From: GCA-2720975 sp964467985
GTDB taxonomy: Bacteria; Planctomycetota; UBA1135; GCA-002686595
Direction: 5' to 3'
Assembly (NCBI GenBank): GCA_964467985.1
Contig: CAYXTP010000007.1
Coordinates: 62,001-126,000, forward strand
DNA: 64,000 nt
Within the stretch, counting starts at the first letter, position 1. Each line of letters begins with the position of its first letter. The position numbers and the translations under genes were made by a program. A model generated the notes under the pieces. The model was not told the origin of the DNA, ran no database searches, and saw only the letters and a list, made by a program, of their open reading frames with translations. Positions 1-9,256 of the stretch are shown here, piece by piece.

Positions 1-266
1 TCGTTCTCGATGAGGTGATTGGCTACCTGATCACCCTGCTCTGGGTGCGCGGGCCGAGCCCACTGACCCTAGCCGTGGCATTCGCCCTTTTTCGTTTCTT
101 CGATGTCATCAAGCCTGGTCCCGTTCGTCGTATGGAGCAGATCGCGGGCGCGGACGGCATACTCTTGGATGACGTGGTTGCCGGGCTGATGGGTCTGGCC
201 GTCTTGGTTCTGCTGCGATCAACCGTGGGGGATCCGGGTATTTGGGAGTGGGGCGCGATGCAATGA
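1..266 (+). CDS. pgpA: phosphatidylglycerophosphatase A, C-terminal part (5' end outside window)
   Basis: This is the C-terminal part of PgpA, the inner-membrane enzyme that dephosphorylates phosphatidylglycerophosphate to phosphatidylglycerol. The reading frame is open from base 3 and begins VLDEVIGYL, which matches the conserved DE(V/I)xGY stretch of the family. FRFFDVIKPGPVRR and ILLDDVVAGL follow; the latter is the conserved LDD loop. Hydrophobic segments lie on both sides of these loops. The stop overlaps the next start as ATGA (263-266), so the following phosphatase gene is probably translationally coupled. The true start lies upstream of the window. Confidence 0.88.
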   Translation, partial: VLDEVIGYLITLLWVRGPSPLTLAVAFALFRFFDVIKPGPVRRMEQIAGADGILLDDVVAGLMGLAVLVLLRSTVGDPGIWEWGAMQ

Positions 267-1720
267 GCCAACGAGGTGGGCAGATCGGAGGGGGCGGGGG
301 CATGTCCATTGCCGGTCGCTTCGGCCTGTTCATGGGGTTGACCCTGTTGGTCGTCATGGGTGCCGGGGGCTACCTCCTGCTGGACAAGAGCCGTGAGGCG
401 CTCAACCAGTCCGGGAGACAGATCCTCAGCGAGGTCGCCGCCCTCAACGCCGCGGAGGCAAAGGCCCAGCAGGCCACGATTGACGCCATCCTGGCGGAGT
501 GCCGGGCGGGCCGCATGACCCTGGAAGAGGCCGTCCAAAAGCTCGCCAATCCGCCATCCCTCACCTACGAGGACGAGGGGCTCTCCACCCAGAACGGGAA
601 CACCCGCTTTCATCACATCAAGTACACCGATGGCTTCGGTGAGGGGCAGGAGGGTTTCCTGCTTTTTCAAGGGGACCGGGCAACCGTGCTGGCACCGCGC
701 GCGCTTGACGGCGGGCAATCGGACAGCTTGTTCGGCCTGATATTGGTCGTGACCGCAGCAATCGTCGTGATTGGGGCAGGTGTGGCGTTCGTGATCTCCT
801 CCCAAGTCACCAAGCCCATCGAGCAACTGGTGGGCGATGTGCGCACTATCAGCCATGGCAACCTTCAACACCGCACGCGCGTAACTGGAGGGGGTGAAGT
901 CTACCATTTGGCGCGCCAGGTCGATCGCATGGCGGCCGCCCTCGAGGAGGGCCAAGAAGTGGAGATGGAATTGGACAAGCGCGAGCGAGAGCGCGAAGTG
1001 GCCCAACGTGTGCGCGAGTCGCTGTTGCCCCATATCAAACCCGAGATTGGTGGGTACACCATCGGGGACTTCCATGTGGACGCGGCCGAGCCGGGCGGGG
1101 ACTTTCACGACTACATCGCCTACGACAACAAGCTGGCACTGCTCGTTTGCGAGGTTTCCGGGAAGGGTGTGCCGGGGGCCTTGGTGGGTTCGACGGCCCG
1201 GGCCTACCTCAGAAGCGAACTGGCACGCGGGGACGACATCGAGTTGGCCTTGCAGAGGGTCAACCGTCAGTTGGCCTCCGACGTGAGCCGCGGCATGTAC
1301 GTGACTCTGCTGTGTGTGGTTCTCGATCCGGCCGAGAACGTGGCCACTATGGCCTGCGCGGGTCACAAATTGCCGCTCATTCGCTTCGAAGCCTCCACGG
1401 GTCAAGTGCGACTCTTGCAACCCGAGGGTATCGCCCTGGGCTTCGACCGGGGCCCCATTTTCGAAGGCCGTCTAGAGCTTCTGCGCGTACCCATGGAGCC
1501 GGGGGATCGCCTAGTGTTGGCCAATACTGGCCCCGTCCGCGTTCCGAACGCGGAGGGCGTGGAGTTGGGAGAGAAGGGCCTCTACCGCGTGGTTTCTCGC
1601 AATGCGTCCGGAGCTCCGGAGGAAGCGGCCGAGGGCATCCTGACCGCCCTCGAGACTCGCATCGACGGAGCGGACTTTCCCGCGGATGTCTCACTGATCA
1701 TCCTTGGCCGGGAGGGGTGA
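263..1720 (+). CDS. membrane-bound HAMP-SpoIIE (PPM-type) phosphatase-like protein
   Basis: This looks like a sensor-type serine phosphatase of about 485 residues. It has a short N-terminus, a membrane helix near residues 14-36, about 115 residues outside the membrane, a second helix near 153-176, a HAMP domain (TKPIEQLVGDV onward), a charged coiled stretch (LDKREREREVAQRVRESLLP) and a C-terminal SpoIIE domain. The first metal motif GGDFHDY is present. The second reads CEVSGKG, with Glu for the usual Asp, and the usual TDG reads NTG, so metal binding may be altered. I chose ATG 263 because it overlaps the pgpA stop as ATGA; TTG 242 and ATG 301 are alternatives. Its target, perhaps an anti-sigma antagonist, is not visible nearby. 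Confidence 0.8.
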   Translation: MSQRGGQIGGGGGMSIAGRFGLFMGLTLLVVMGAGGYLLLDKSREALNQSGRQILSEVAALNAAEAKAQQATIDAILAECRAGRMTLEEAVQKLANPPSLTYEDEGLSTQNGNTRFHHIKYTDGFGEGQEGFLLFQGDRATVLAPRALDGGQSDSLFGLILVVTAAIVVIGAGVAFVISSQVTKPIEQLVGDVRTISHGNLQHRTRVTGGGEVYHLARQVDRMAAALEEGQEVEMELDKREREREVAQRVRESLLPHIKPEIGGYTIGDFHVDAAEPGGDFHDYIAYDNKLALLVCEVSGKGVPGALVGSTARAYLRSELARGDDIELALQRVNRQLASDVSRGMYVTLLCVVLDPAENVATMACAGHKLPLIRFEASTGQVRLLQPEGIALGFDRGPIFEGRLELLRVPMEPGDRLVLANTGPVRVPNAEGVELGEKGLYRVVSRNASGAPEEAAEGILTALETRIDGADFPADVSLIILGREG

Positions 1721-1723
1721 TTC

Positions 1724-4009
1724 ATGCGAGGCGAGCCCGCACAGGGGCTGTTCCCCGAGGTGACAGCCCCGGCAGCGGCCCACACAGGCGGCCCCTACTG
1801 CAACGTGGCGCTCAATCGGCCGATGCGCTGCGAGTACACCTACGCGGTTCCTGAGTCCTTTGCGGAAACCCTGGCCCCAGGTATGCGCGTGGCCGTCACC
1901 TTTGCGGGACGCCGCAGCGTCGGCGTAGTCGTTTCACTGGCCGACAGCTCGGACATCTCGCCCAAGCGCCTCAAGGCCATCAGTGATGTGCTCGACCCAG
2001 CACCGATTCTGGCCCAGGAATTGCTCGACTTGACCCAGTGGATGGCCGCGTATTACGCCTGTTCTTGGGGCGAAGCTCTGGCTGCCGTTCTGCCCGCCGC
2101 CCTCAAGCGCGAGGGAAGGCGTCGCACCGTCGCCATGTTGGCGGTCGAGAGCCATGTGGGGGCGGCGCAGCTAGCGGAGCTTGAGGAGCGCCACCCCAAA
2201 CAACACAGGCTCCTGCGCACCCTGCTGGAGATCGACGGGAGCGTCGAGCGCAAGGACGTCTTGCGGCGCTTGGGCCTTTCGGATTCTCCGGCGAAGTCCC
2301 TGGCCAAGCGCGGCTGGGTGCGCGTGGATAACGTGGAGGCGGCCTCCGACGACCTGTTGGGTGGGGAGGCCAGCGAACGAACGCGGCCAGACACGCTCAC
2401 CGATCAGCAAGCCACAGCCGTTGAGTCCCTCCAGGCACAGCTCGACGAGGGTACCTACCGGGCCTTCCTGCTCAAGGGTGTGACTGGCAGCGGAAAGACC
2501 GAGGTCTACCTGCGGGCCATTGAGCACGCCCTGTCCCAAGGCAAGGGCGCGATTGTGCTCGTACCAGAGATCGCACTGACACCGCAGACGGTGGGCTGGT
2601 TCCGCGCGCGGTTCGGAGACGTGGCCGTACTGCACAGCCGCATGACCGATGTACAGCGACTCTCGATGTGGCGCCGGGTCCACGCGGGAGAGTGTCGCGT
2701 CGTCGTGGGTGCGCGATCAGCGGTCTTTGCTCCGGTTGCGAATTTGGGAGTTATCGTGGTCGACGAGGAGCACGAGCCTTCGTTTAAGCAGGGCAACGTC
2801 CCGCGCTATCACGGACGTGATGTCGCCGTCATGCGAGCTCGCAAGGCCGGGGCGGTTTGCATCCTTGGAAGTGCAACACCGTCTCTCGAAAGTTGGGTCA
2901 ATGCCCGGGCGGGGCGCTACGGCCTGCTGGAGCTTTCCTCCCGCGTGCACGGCGGTCCCATGCCACACGTGCAGGTCGTGGACATGCGCGCCGAGATGGC
3001 GGAGGTCAAGCAGTCCGCAATTTTCTCTAGGGCGCTAGTCAAGCGCCTGCGGGCGGCGCTCTCGCGCGGCGAACAGGGCATCTTGTTTCTCAATCGCAGG
3101 GGCTACTCACCCGTGCTGTGGTGTCGTTCTTGTGGCGAGACCGTGACCTGTGCGGACTGTTCAACCCCAATGAACCTGCACAAGCGGCACGGCCGGCTGG
3201 TTTGCCACACCTGCTGTGCGGAGCGGCTGCCTCCGTCAGATTGCCCGTCCTGTACGGCACCAGGTTTGCGCTTTCTCGGGGCCGGATCAGAGCGCGTGGA
3301 AGACTTGCTCAAGCAGCAGCTGCCCGAGGCCCGCATTCGGCGCATGGACTCGGACACCATGCTGCGTCGTGAAGACTACGAGCAGACGCTGGAGGCCTTC
3401 GGCCAGGGCGAGATCGATCTGCTCGTGGGCACGCAGATGATCGCCAAGGGACTCGACTTTCCACGCGTGACCGTGGTGGGCATCATCTCCGCTGATTCCG
3501 CCCTGCACCTTCCAGACTTTCGTGCGGCTGAGCGCACCTTCCAGTTGGTATCGCAGGTGGCCGGCCGCGCCGGACGTGCAGACCTGGAAGGGCACATCGT
3601 GATCCAGACCGTGGCACCCGAACACCATGCCATCGTGCAGGCCGCCCGCCACGACTACGGTACCTTCGCCGGATTGGAAATGGGTCAGCGTGAAGAGTTG
3701 GCCTACCCGCCCTTCGGGAGACTGATCCGCATGGTCTTCGAGGACGAGGACGAGCAGCGCGCCCAGGTCCGCGCGCAGCACTGTGCTGACGTACTACGGA
3801 CCCACCTGGCGAGCCTGGACCTGACCATCCTGGGACCGGCACCGGCACCCTTCTCCATGGTCCGCGGGCGCCACAGGATGCACCTGCTGCTGAAGACAAG
3901 CGAGCGCCCTGAAGGAGCGGAGCAGGTGCGCACCTTGCTCGTCAAGCTCGCCCACGAGAAGGGGCCCACGCGGGTTCAGATTGACGTGGATCCGGTCGGA
4001 ATGCTGTGA
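1724..4009 (+). CDS. priA: primosomal replication helicase PriA
   Basis: PriA is the 3'-5' DNA helicase that reloads the replisome at stalled forks. The 761 residues match the family length. An N-terminal DNA-binding region is followed by Walker A (GVTGSGKTE, about residues 252-260), the DEEH box with the aromatic-rich loop (DEEHEPSFKQ, near 346) and GSATPSLES. A cysteine-rich zinc region (CRSCGETVTCADC and later CxxC pairs, about 466-512) and the C-terminal helicase motifs (TQMIAKGLDFP, SQVAGRAGR) complete it. It starts 4 bases after the phosphatase gene, so the two are likely cotranscribed. It converges on carA, leaving only 54 bases between the stops. Confidence 0.97.
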   Translation: MRGEPAQGLFPEVTAPAAAHTGGPYCNVALNRPMRCEYTYAVPESFAETLAPGMRVAVTFAGRRSVGVVVSLADSSDISPKRLKAISDVLDPAPILAQELLDLTQWMAAYYACSWGEALAAVLPAALKREGRRRTVAMLAVESHVGAAQLAELEERHPKQHRLLRTLLEIDGSVERKDVLRRLGLSDSPAKSLAKRGWVRVDNVEAASDDLLGGEASERTRPDTLTDQQATAVESLQAQLDEGTYRAFLLKGVTGSGKTEVYLRAIEHALSQGKGAIVLVPEIALTPQTVGWFRARFGDVAVLHSRMTDVQRLSMWRRVHAGECRVVVGARSAVFAPVANLGVIVVDEEHEPSFKQGNVPRYHGRDVAVMRARKAGAVCILGSATPSLESWVNARAGRYGLLELSSRVHGGPMPHVQVVDMRAEMAEVKQSAIFSRALVKRLRAALSRGEQGILFLNRRGYSPVLWCRSCGETVTCADCSTPMNLHKRHGRLVCHTCCAERLPPSDCPSCTAPGLRFLGAGSERVEDLLKQQLPEARIRRMDSDTMLRREDYEQTLEAFGQGEIDLLVGTQMIAKGLDFPRVTVVGIISADSALHLPDFRAAERTFQLVSQVAGRAGRADLEGHIVIQTVAPEHHAIVQAARHDYGTFAGLEMGQREELAYPPFGRLIRMVFEDEDEQRAQVRAQHCADVLRTHLASLDLTILGPAPAPFSMVRGRHRMHLLLKTSERPEGAEQVRTLLVKLAHEKGPTRVQIDVDPVGML

Positions 4010-4063
4010 GGGGCGGTGACACGCCCTGCGCGATTGCGCGTTGCGACCTCAGCGTTGCGAGAA

Positions 4064-5188
4064 CTAGCCCAGCACCTTCTCACGGAAGCGCTGGAATAGG
4101 TGCGCGGAGTCCAGGGGGCCGGGAGCCGCTTCGGGGTGGTACTGAACGCTGAAGCAGTTGGCGGTCTTGTGGGCAATGCCCTCCACCGACTGGTCGTTCA
4201 GATTGATGTGCGTCAGCTCCAGCTCAGCGGGCATGCCTTCCTCGCTCACCGCGAAAGAGTGGTTTTGCGAAGTGATTTCTACCCGCCCAGTGAGCAGGTC
4301 GCGAACAGGGTGATTCGCGCCATGGTGACCAAAAGACATCTTGGAGGTCTTGGCACCGAGCACGATCGAGAGGATCTGGTGTCCCAGGCAGATTCCGAAG
4401 AGGGGCAGCTTACCCACCAAGTCACTGACTGCGGCGATGCCTTCAGTGACCGCGGCCGGATCGCCAGGGCCGTTGGAGAGAAAAATGGCCTCGGGGTCCA
4501 TTCCCAAGACGTCGCTCGCCGGAGTGCCGGCAGGCACCACGGTCAGGTCGAAGCCGCAGTGCACGAGGCTGCGCAGGATGTTGCGCTTGGCTCCAAAGTC
4601 GTAGGCCACACAGCGCACACGCTTGCCCTGCGCGCTTGGTATCTCGGCCGGGTAAGAGGCGGGATAGGGTTCGCGCCAGCGGTAGGGTTCAGAACAGGTC
4701 ACTTCAGTGGCCAGGTTGCGTCCATCCGTTGATTGCGCGCCACGCGCCTTGGCCGTCAAGGACTCCGGATCGGAATCAGACGTGGAAACTACCACGCGCA
4801 GGGACCCCTCTTCGCGCACCATCTTGGTCAAGCGCCGAGTGTCGACACCATCGATGGCAACAACTCCCTCGCGCCGCAACCAGTTTGGCAGCGAGATGTC
4901 TGAGCGATGGCTGCTGGGAATGGACGAGAGTTCTCGGATCACAAAGGCCTCGGCCCAGGCCTTGCGGCTCTCCGCATCTTCTTCGGCAATTCCGTAGTTG
5001 CCGATCAGCGGGTAGGTCATCAGCACCGTCTGTCCGGTGTAGGACGGGTCGGTCAGGATCTCGTGGTAGCCGGACATGGCCGTGTTGAAGACCAAGTCAC
5101 CCGTCGTCTCCCCTTCTGCACCGATTGCACGGCCCGTCATGACCACCCCATTTTCCAGGGCCAGCCAGGCCTCTTTGTATTCACTCAT
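4064..5188 (-). CDS. carA: carbamoyl-phosphate synthase small (glutaminase) subunit
   Basis: CarA hydrolyses glutamine and channels ammonia to CarB for carbamoyl phosphate, the precursor of pyrimidines and arginine. The N-terminal domain begins EAWLALENGVVMTGRAIGA. The class I amidotransferase domain has the nucleophile motif GICLGHQIL and the His-Glu pair in QYHPEAAPGP. I placed the start at 5188 because GAGGAGG lies 9 bases upstream and because ATGAGTGA makes an 8-base overlap with the larB stop; 15 more residues are open upstream. The length of 374 residues is normal. carB is not adjacent, so the large subunit must be encoded elsewhere. Confidence 0.96.
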   Translation of the reverse strand: MSEYKEAWLALENGVVMTGRAIGAEGETTGDLVFNTAMSGYHEILTDPSYTGQTVLMTYPLIGNYGIAEEDAESRKAWAEAFVIRELSSIPSSHRSDISLPNWLRREGVVAIDGVDTRRLTKMVREEGSLRVVVSTSDSDPESLTAKARGAQSTDGRNLATEVTCSEPYRWREPYPASYPAEIPSAQGKRVRCVAYDFGAKRNILRSLVHCGFDLTVVPAGTPASDVLGMDPEAIFLSNGPGDPAAVTEGIAAVSDLVGKLPLFGICLGHQILSIVLGAKTSKMSFGHHGANHPVRDLLTGRVEITSQNHSFAVSEEGMPAELELTHINLNDQSVEGIAHKTANCFSVQYHPEAAPGPLDSAHLFQRFREKVLG

Positions 5189-6032
5189 GGCACAGAGCCT
5201 CCTCGCTGGGATGCATTGAACTGTTCCGCTCACGGGCTTCTTCCCCGTGCCTTTGGTTGATCATGGCCGCGGCGTAGCCCGCGCCGAAACCGTTGTCGAT
5301 GTTCACGACGCTGACACCCGCGGCGCAGCTGTTGAGCATGGCGAGCAGCGCGGCGATCCCACCGAACGAGGCGCCGTAACCGATGGATGTGGGCACGGCG
5401 ATAACGGGCCTTGAGACGAGCCCGCCAACCACGCTGGGCAGCGCGCCCTCCATACCTGCTACGACCACCAAGCTGCGTCCTGCTTGCAGGGTGTCGAGCT
5501 CGGACAGCAAGCGGTGCAGGCCGGCAACTCCCACATCCGCAAGTTGGCTTACCCGCGCGCCCATGAAGCGCGCCGTGAGGGCGGCCTCTTCCGCAACAGG
5601 ACCATCTGAGGTGCCAGCACTGGCGATCACAACTAGGCCTACGCCCGCATGTGTGGGCGGCAGACCGACGGTGACGCAGCGCGACAATTCGTGGTGCACG
5701 GCTTCGGGCACGACGCTCAATAGCGCCGTCGCACCTTCTGCGTCCACGCGTGTCACCAAGAGACGTCCGTGCACCCGTAGCAGCTCGCGAGCGAGTTCTT
5801 GCAATTCGCTTGGGCGCTTACCCTCCCCGAAAATCACTTCGGGGCAACCGCACCGACGCTCGCGGTCCAGGTCCAGACGGCTGTGCCCTAGGTCGAGCAC
5901 TGAAGCGCCATTCCATTGCTGCAAGCCCTCCTGAACGGAGACGTGTCCGTCGCGGACGGACTCGAGCAGGGCTTGCATTTCCTCGGGGTTCAAGGCGGTG
6001 GACAGGGTCGGCCAGATTCTAGTCTCTTGCAC
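5181..6032 (-). CDS. larB: LarB, nickel-pincer nucleotide cofactor synthesis (AIR carboxylase-like)
   Basis: LarB carboxylates and hydrolyses nicotinic acid adenine dinucleotide in the first step of nickel-pincer cofactor synthesis. The N-terminal region has the family pattern LLESVRDGHVSVQEGLQQW and PEVIFGEGKRPSE. The C-terminal PurE-like domain shows the conserved SAGTSDGPVAEEA, MEGALPSVVGGLVSRP and IGYGASFGGIAALL stretches, then the end segment VNIDNGFGAGYAAA. The 283 residues fit the family. The stop lies inside carA, so translation is coupled. No larC, larE or larA is present in the window. Confidence 0.9.
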   Translation of the reverse strand: MQETRIWPTLSTALNPEEMQALLESVRDGHVSVQEGLQQWNGASVLDLGHSRLDLDRERRCGCPEVIFGEGKRPSELQELARELLRVHGRLLVTRVDAEGATALLSVVPEAVHHELSRCVTVGLPPTHAGVGLVVIASAGTSDGPVAEEAALTARFMGARVSQLADVGVAGLHRLLSELDTLQAGRSLVVVAGMEGALPSVVGGLVSRPVIAVPTSIGYGASFGGIAALLAMLNSCAAGVSVVNIDNGFGAGYAAAMINQRHGEEARERNSSMHPSEEALCHE

Positions 6033-6080
6033 CTCAGGCCGACCCCCTCTGCGGCGGATTCACTGCAGGCAAGCGAGGCT

Positions 6081-7100
6081 TCAGGACGGCTGGGCATCCA
6101 AGTCCCAACCATCGCGAGCTCCCGCCGCCAGTCGCTGCCAGCCCAACCCGGCGATCATGGCCGCATTGTCCGTGGAGTACGCCGGTGACGGGAAGAACAC
6201 CTGCAGTCCCGCTTCACGCCCGCGTGCGCCCAGCACCTCGCGTAGACGGTTGTTGCAGGCCACGCCGCCTGCCACCAAGACCTGACTGACTCCCTGGTCC
6301 CGGGCGCAGCGCAGGGTCGGCCGCACGAGATTCTCAACCACGGCAGCTTGAAATGAGGCCGCCACATCAGCGCGCCGGGGAATGGCCTCCGGCGGGGGCG
6401 TGGGCGCCAGGGCGTCGCCACCGCGCACGTGGTACAGAACTGCCGTCTTGAGCCCGCTGAATGAGAACCCGATGGACCCATCCTTGGCCCGATAGCGGGG
6501 GAAGGGGATGGCGGACTCGTCACCCTGTTCTGCCAGATCTGAGATGGACGGCCCCCCCGGGTAGGGCAGACCCAGTAGGTACGCCACCTTGTCGAATGCC
6601 TCGCCGGCCGCGTCGTCCAGGGTCGTGGCCAATTGGGTCATGTGCAGGGGCGATTCGGCCCTGTAGAGAGCCGTGTGCCCTCCAGAAACTACCAGGGCCA
6701 CGCAGGGGTAGGAGACCTCCCCGGGTGCCTCCATGGTGGCCGCGTACACGTGGGCTTCGATGTGGTGCACTCCAACCAGAGGCAGGCCGCGGGTGAAGGC
6801 CAGTGCTTTGGCGGCGGACAGGCCGACCAAGAGTGACCCCACGAGTCCAGGCCTGTGAGTCACGGCGATGCCCGCCAACTGGTCCAGGCGTACTCCCGCC
6901 TTGGCCAGCGCCTCATCGATCACGGGCAGGATACTGCGTAGGTGGGAACGACCTGCGATTTCGGGCACCACGCCCCCAAAGGGAGCGTGCTCCGCGGCCT
7001 GGGTGTGGACTACAGATGAGAGAATCTCCCGTCCGTGGCGCACGACAGCCGCGGCCGTGTCATCGCAAGAAGACTCAATGCCCAGGACGAGGTCTGTCAT
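6081..7100 (-). CDS. tsaD: tRNA N6-threonylcarbamoyladenosine transferase TsaD
   Basis: TsaD transfers the threonylcarbamoyl group to A37 of ANN-decoding tRNAs, with TsaB and TsaE as partners. The ASKHA fold is evident from GIESSCDDTAAAVV at the N-terminus, GGVVPEIAGRSH, the iron-binding HIEAHVYA, the phosphate loop VVSGGHTALY and the later GGVACNNRLR motif. The 339 residues are the usual size. The start overlaps the stop of the upstream S41 protease gene by 4 bases (ATGA). tsaB and tsaE are not in the window. Confidence 0.97.
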   Translation of the reverse strand: MTDLVLGIESSCDDTAAAVVRHGREILSSVVHTQAAEHAPFGGVVPEIAGRSHLRSILPVIDEALAKAGVRLDQLAGIAVTHRPGLVGSLLVGLSAAKALAFTRGLPLVGVHHIEAHVYAATMEAPGEVSYPCVALVVSGGHTALYRAESPLHMTQLATTLDDAAGEAFDKVAYLLGLPYPGGPSISDLAEQGDESAIPFPRYRAKDGSIGFSFSGLKTAVLYHVRGGDALAPTPPPEAIPRRADVAASFQAAVVENLVRPTLRCARDQGVSQVLVAGGVACNNRLREVLGARGREAGLQVFFPSPAYSTDNAAMIAGLGWQRLAAGARDGWDLDAQPS

Positions 7101-8422
7101 CTACCCTGTCCGGCAGAGTCCGGGCGCCGGCCTTGGAGCAGGTCCAGCGCGCTCTCCAATTGGGCATCCACGGGCAGGGGAGGGATCAAGTCCAGGCCAG
7201 ACGATTCAGCCCAGGCCTCCAGTGCGGGTAGGACCTTTGGCCCTGGACTGTAGCCATGGAGAAATCCCCGCATGGGTGCGCGCTCTTCAGGTAGCAGAGG
7301 TACTGCGAGGTCCGGCAAGAGGCCGTGTTCCCGGTTGGGATCGGCTGTGCGTTCAAAATTGCGATGTGTGGGGGAGTAGTAGTAGGAGGTGGTCACCTTG
7401 GCCCTGGCTCCGGCCTCGTCGAAGGACCGAATCGCCTGAACCATGCCCTTGCCGAAGGTGGGTTCTCCGACGAGGGCGGCTAGGCGGTGGTCTTGAAGGG
7501 CCCCAGCCAAGACTTCGCTAGCACTTGCTGTGCTGGCGTTCACCAGGACGGCTAGGGGCAGTCCGGCGAGGTCGGCGTCCTGGGTGTTTGCTTCGTACAC
7601 GACTGGGTCACCACGGCCCTCGGTGCTGACGATGACTCCAGAGGGCACAAAGCGGCGAGCGATTTCCACGGCGGCTGGCAGGGCCCCACCCAGGTTGTAG
7701 CGCAGGTCCAGTACCAGGGCCTTCAGTCCTCGTCCCTGCAGGTACTCGATCGCCCGGCCGAACTCGTCACCGGTCTCACTGCTGAAGCGCGTGACCGCCA
7801 GGTAGCCGATGCCCAGCTCCGAGCTGATCATGCGCGTGTGGCGCACGCTTGGATCGATGATCGAACCGGGTACCACCGAGAGGGTTCGCTCGGTGCCGTC
7901 CAGCCCTCGCACGAGCAACTCAAACCCGTCCGGATCCGGGTCCGCCAGGGCCGCTCGGAAGCTCGTGCCGTCATACTCGTCGAGGGTCTTGCCGCCGAGC
8001 AACAGGACCTGGTCACCGACCCTCAATCCGGCCCGCAGGGCAGGTGAATCGGGCAGCGGATACAAGACGAGGCCCTCTTCCACGGGGGTCCGAAAAACGG
8101 CGCCGATGCCCCGGTAGCGTCCCCCGGTCTGGCGGACCAGCTCCTCTGTTTCGGACGGGCCGTAGTAGCGTGAGTAAGGATCCAGACCGGCGAGCATGCC
8201 GCGCAATGCATCGTTGAGTAGTTGCTCGTCGGTGACCTCCCGCACAAAAGCCTCCCGAGCAAAGTCCCGTACCTCGGCGAAGTGCTGCAGACCGGGATCC
8301 TCAGATGAGGGCCAGAGCTCTCTTCCGATCATGAGCAACAAGGCTCCGACGACTAGGCCGAGCACGAAATTCAGAGAGTTGCTTGCTCCTGCCGGTCCCC
8401 TGCGTTCCGGGGCCTCCATCAC
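7097..8422 (-). CDS. S41-family C-terminal processing peptidase (CtpA-like)
   Basis: This is a membrane-anchored periplasmic serine protease of 441 residues that probably trims exported proteins. A membrane helix lies at about residues 18-37 (NFVLGLVVGALLLMIG). A PDZ domain sits in the first half (GIGAVFRTPVEEGLVLYPL, then LRVGDQVLLL), followed by the S41 core. The catalytic serine motif is NASTASASEVLAGALQD, and the lysine is in GEPTFGKGMVQ, spaced as in the Ser-Lys dyad. The start is 3 bases from the end of the transketolase N gene, and the stop overlaps the tsaD start, so it is part of the leftward operon. Confidence 0.93.
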   Translation of the reverse strand: MMEAPERRGPAGASNSLNFVLGLVVGALLLMIGRELWPSSEDPGLQHFAEVRDFAREAFVREVTDEQLLNDALRGMLAGLDPYSRYYGPSETEELVRQTGGRYRGIGAVFRTPVEEGLVLYPLPDSPALRAGLRVGDQVLLLGGKTLDEYDGTSFRAALADPDPDGFELLVRGLDGTERTLSVVPGSIIDPSVRHTRMISSELGIGYLAVTRFSSETGDEFGRAIEYLQGRGLKALVLDLRYNLGGALPAAVEIARRFVPSGVIVSTEGRGDPVVYEANTQDADLAGLPLAVLVNASTASASEVLAGALQDHRLAALVGEPTFGKGMVQAIRSFDEAGARAKVTTSYYYSPTHRNFERTADPNREHGLLPDLAVPLLPEERAPMRGFLHGYSPGPKVLPALEAWAESSGLDLIPPLPVDAQLESALDLLQGRRPDSAGQGR

Positions 8423-9253
8423 TCAGCCTGCGCTGCCCAGTTCAACCAGAGCCTGGGCGAGTTGGTCATCGTTCGGTGCGACTCCGTGCCAGGACGACTC
8501 GCCTTCCATGTAGCTCACGCCTTTCCCAATGCTCGTGTGGGCGATGATTGCTGTGGGCTTGGGAGCCGTACGCGTTTCGCTCATGACTTGGTCCAGGGCC
8601 AGCAAATCGTGTCCGTCCACGTCAATGGCGTTCCAACCGAATGCCTCGTACTTGACGCGCAGGTCACGAACGTTCATCACGTCGCGCATCTTCCCGTCGA
8701 TCTGGATGTTGTTGAAGTCGACGATGACGGTGAGGTTTGAGAGATCGAAGTGGGCTGCGCTGGTGGCGGCCTCCCAAACCTGCCCCTCCTGACTGTCCCC
8801 ATCGGATGACGTGCAATACACGTGGCCCTCATGACCATTGAGGCGCGCACCTAAAGCCATACCCGCGGCCGCCGACAGGCCGGTGCCCAGGCTGCCCGTT
8901 GAGAAGTCGATCCCCATCTCCGGGCTGCGGTGTGGGTGGCCTTGGAGGCGCGAACCAAGTTTGCGGAAGGAGAGCAGCTCCTTCCTGTCGATGAGCCCCT
9001 TGGCGGCGAGCAGTGCGTAGTAGCCCGCGCAGGTGTGTCCATTGCCGAGCACGAAGCGATCTCTGGTGGGATCGTTCAAGTTGTCTGGGCCGAGGTTGAG
9101 ATGCTCCATAAAGAGCACAGTCATGAAGTCCGCCATGCCCAAGGGGCCGCCCGGGTGGCCGCACTTTGCCGCGTGAACCATGGAGACGACGTCCACACGC
9201 ACCTGCCGGGCGATCGCCTCGAGTTGCTGGATTCGTTCAGTGGAAATAGTCAT
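8423..9253 (-). CDS. transketolase, N-terminal (TPP-binding) subunit
   Basis: This is the thiamine-diphosphate-binding half of a split transketolase (276 residues), which with the next subunit moves two-carbon ketol units in the pentose phosphate pathway. HAAKCGHPGGPLGMADF, GNGHTCAGYYALLA and the ThDP/Mg motif (SDGDSQEGQVWEAA, later DFNNIQ) are all present. The C-terminal half is encoded immediately upstream with 3 bases between them. Split transketolases of this kind are common, so this is an ordinary two-subunit enzyme. Confidence 0.95.
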   Translation of the reverse strand: MTISTERIQQLEAIARQVRVDVVSMVHAAKCGHPGGPLGMADFMTVLFMEHLNLGPDNLNDPTRDRFVLGNGHTCAGYYALLAAKGLIDRKELLSFRKLGSRLQGHPHRSPEMGIDFSTGSLGTGLSAAAGMALGARLNGHEGHVYCTSSDGDSQEGQVWEAATSAAHFDLSNLTVIVDFNNIQIDGKMRDVMNVRDLRVKYEAFGWNAIDVDGHDLLALDQVMSETRTAPKPTAIIAHTSIGKGVSYMEGESSWHGVAPNDDQLAQALVELGSAG

Positions 9254-9256
9254 CGG

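Noticed and set aside
23..1420. 465-codon open frame on the minus strand opposite the phosphatase gene
   Set aside because: It is the antisense shadow of a high-GC gene. The translation is rich in His, Gln and Arg with no domain, while the plus strand has HAMP and SpoIIE motifs.
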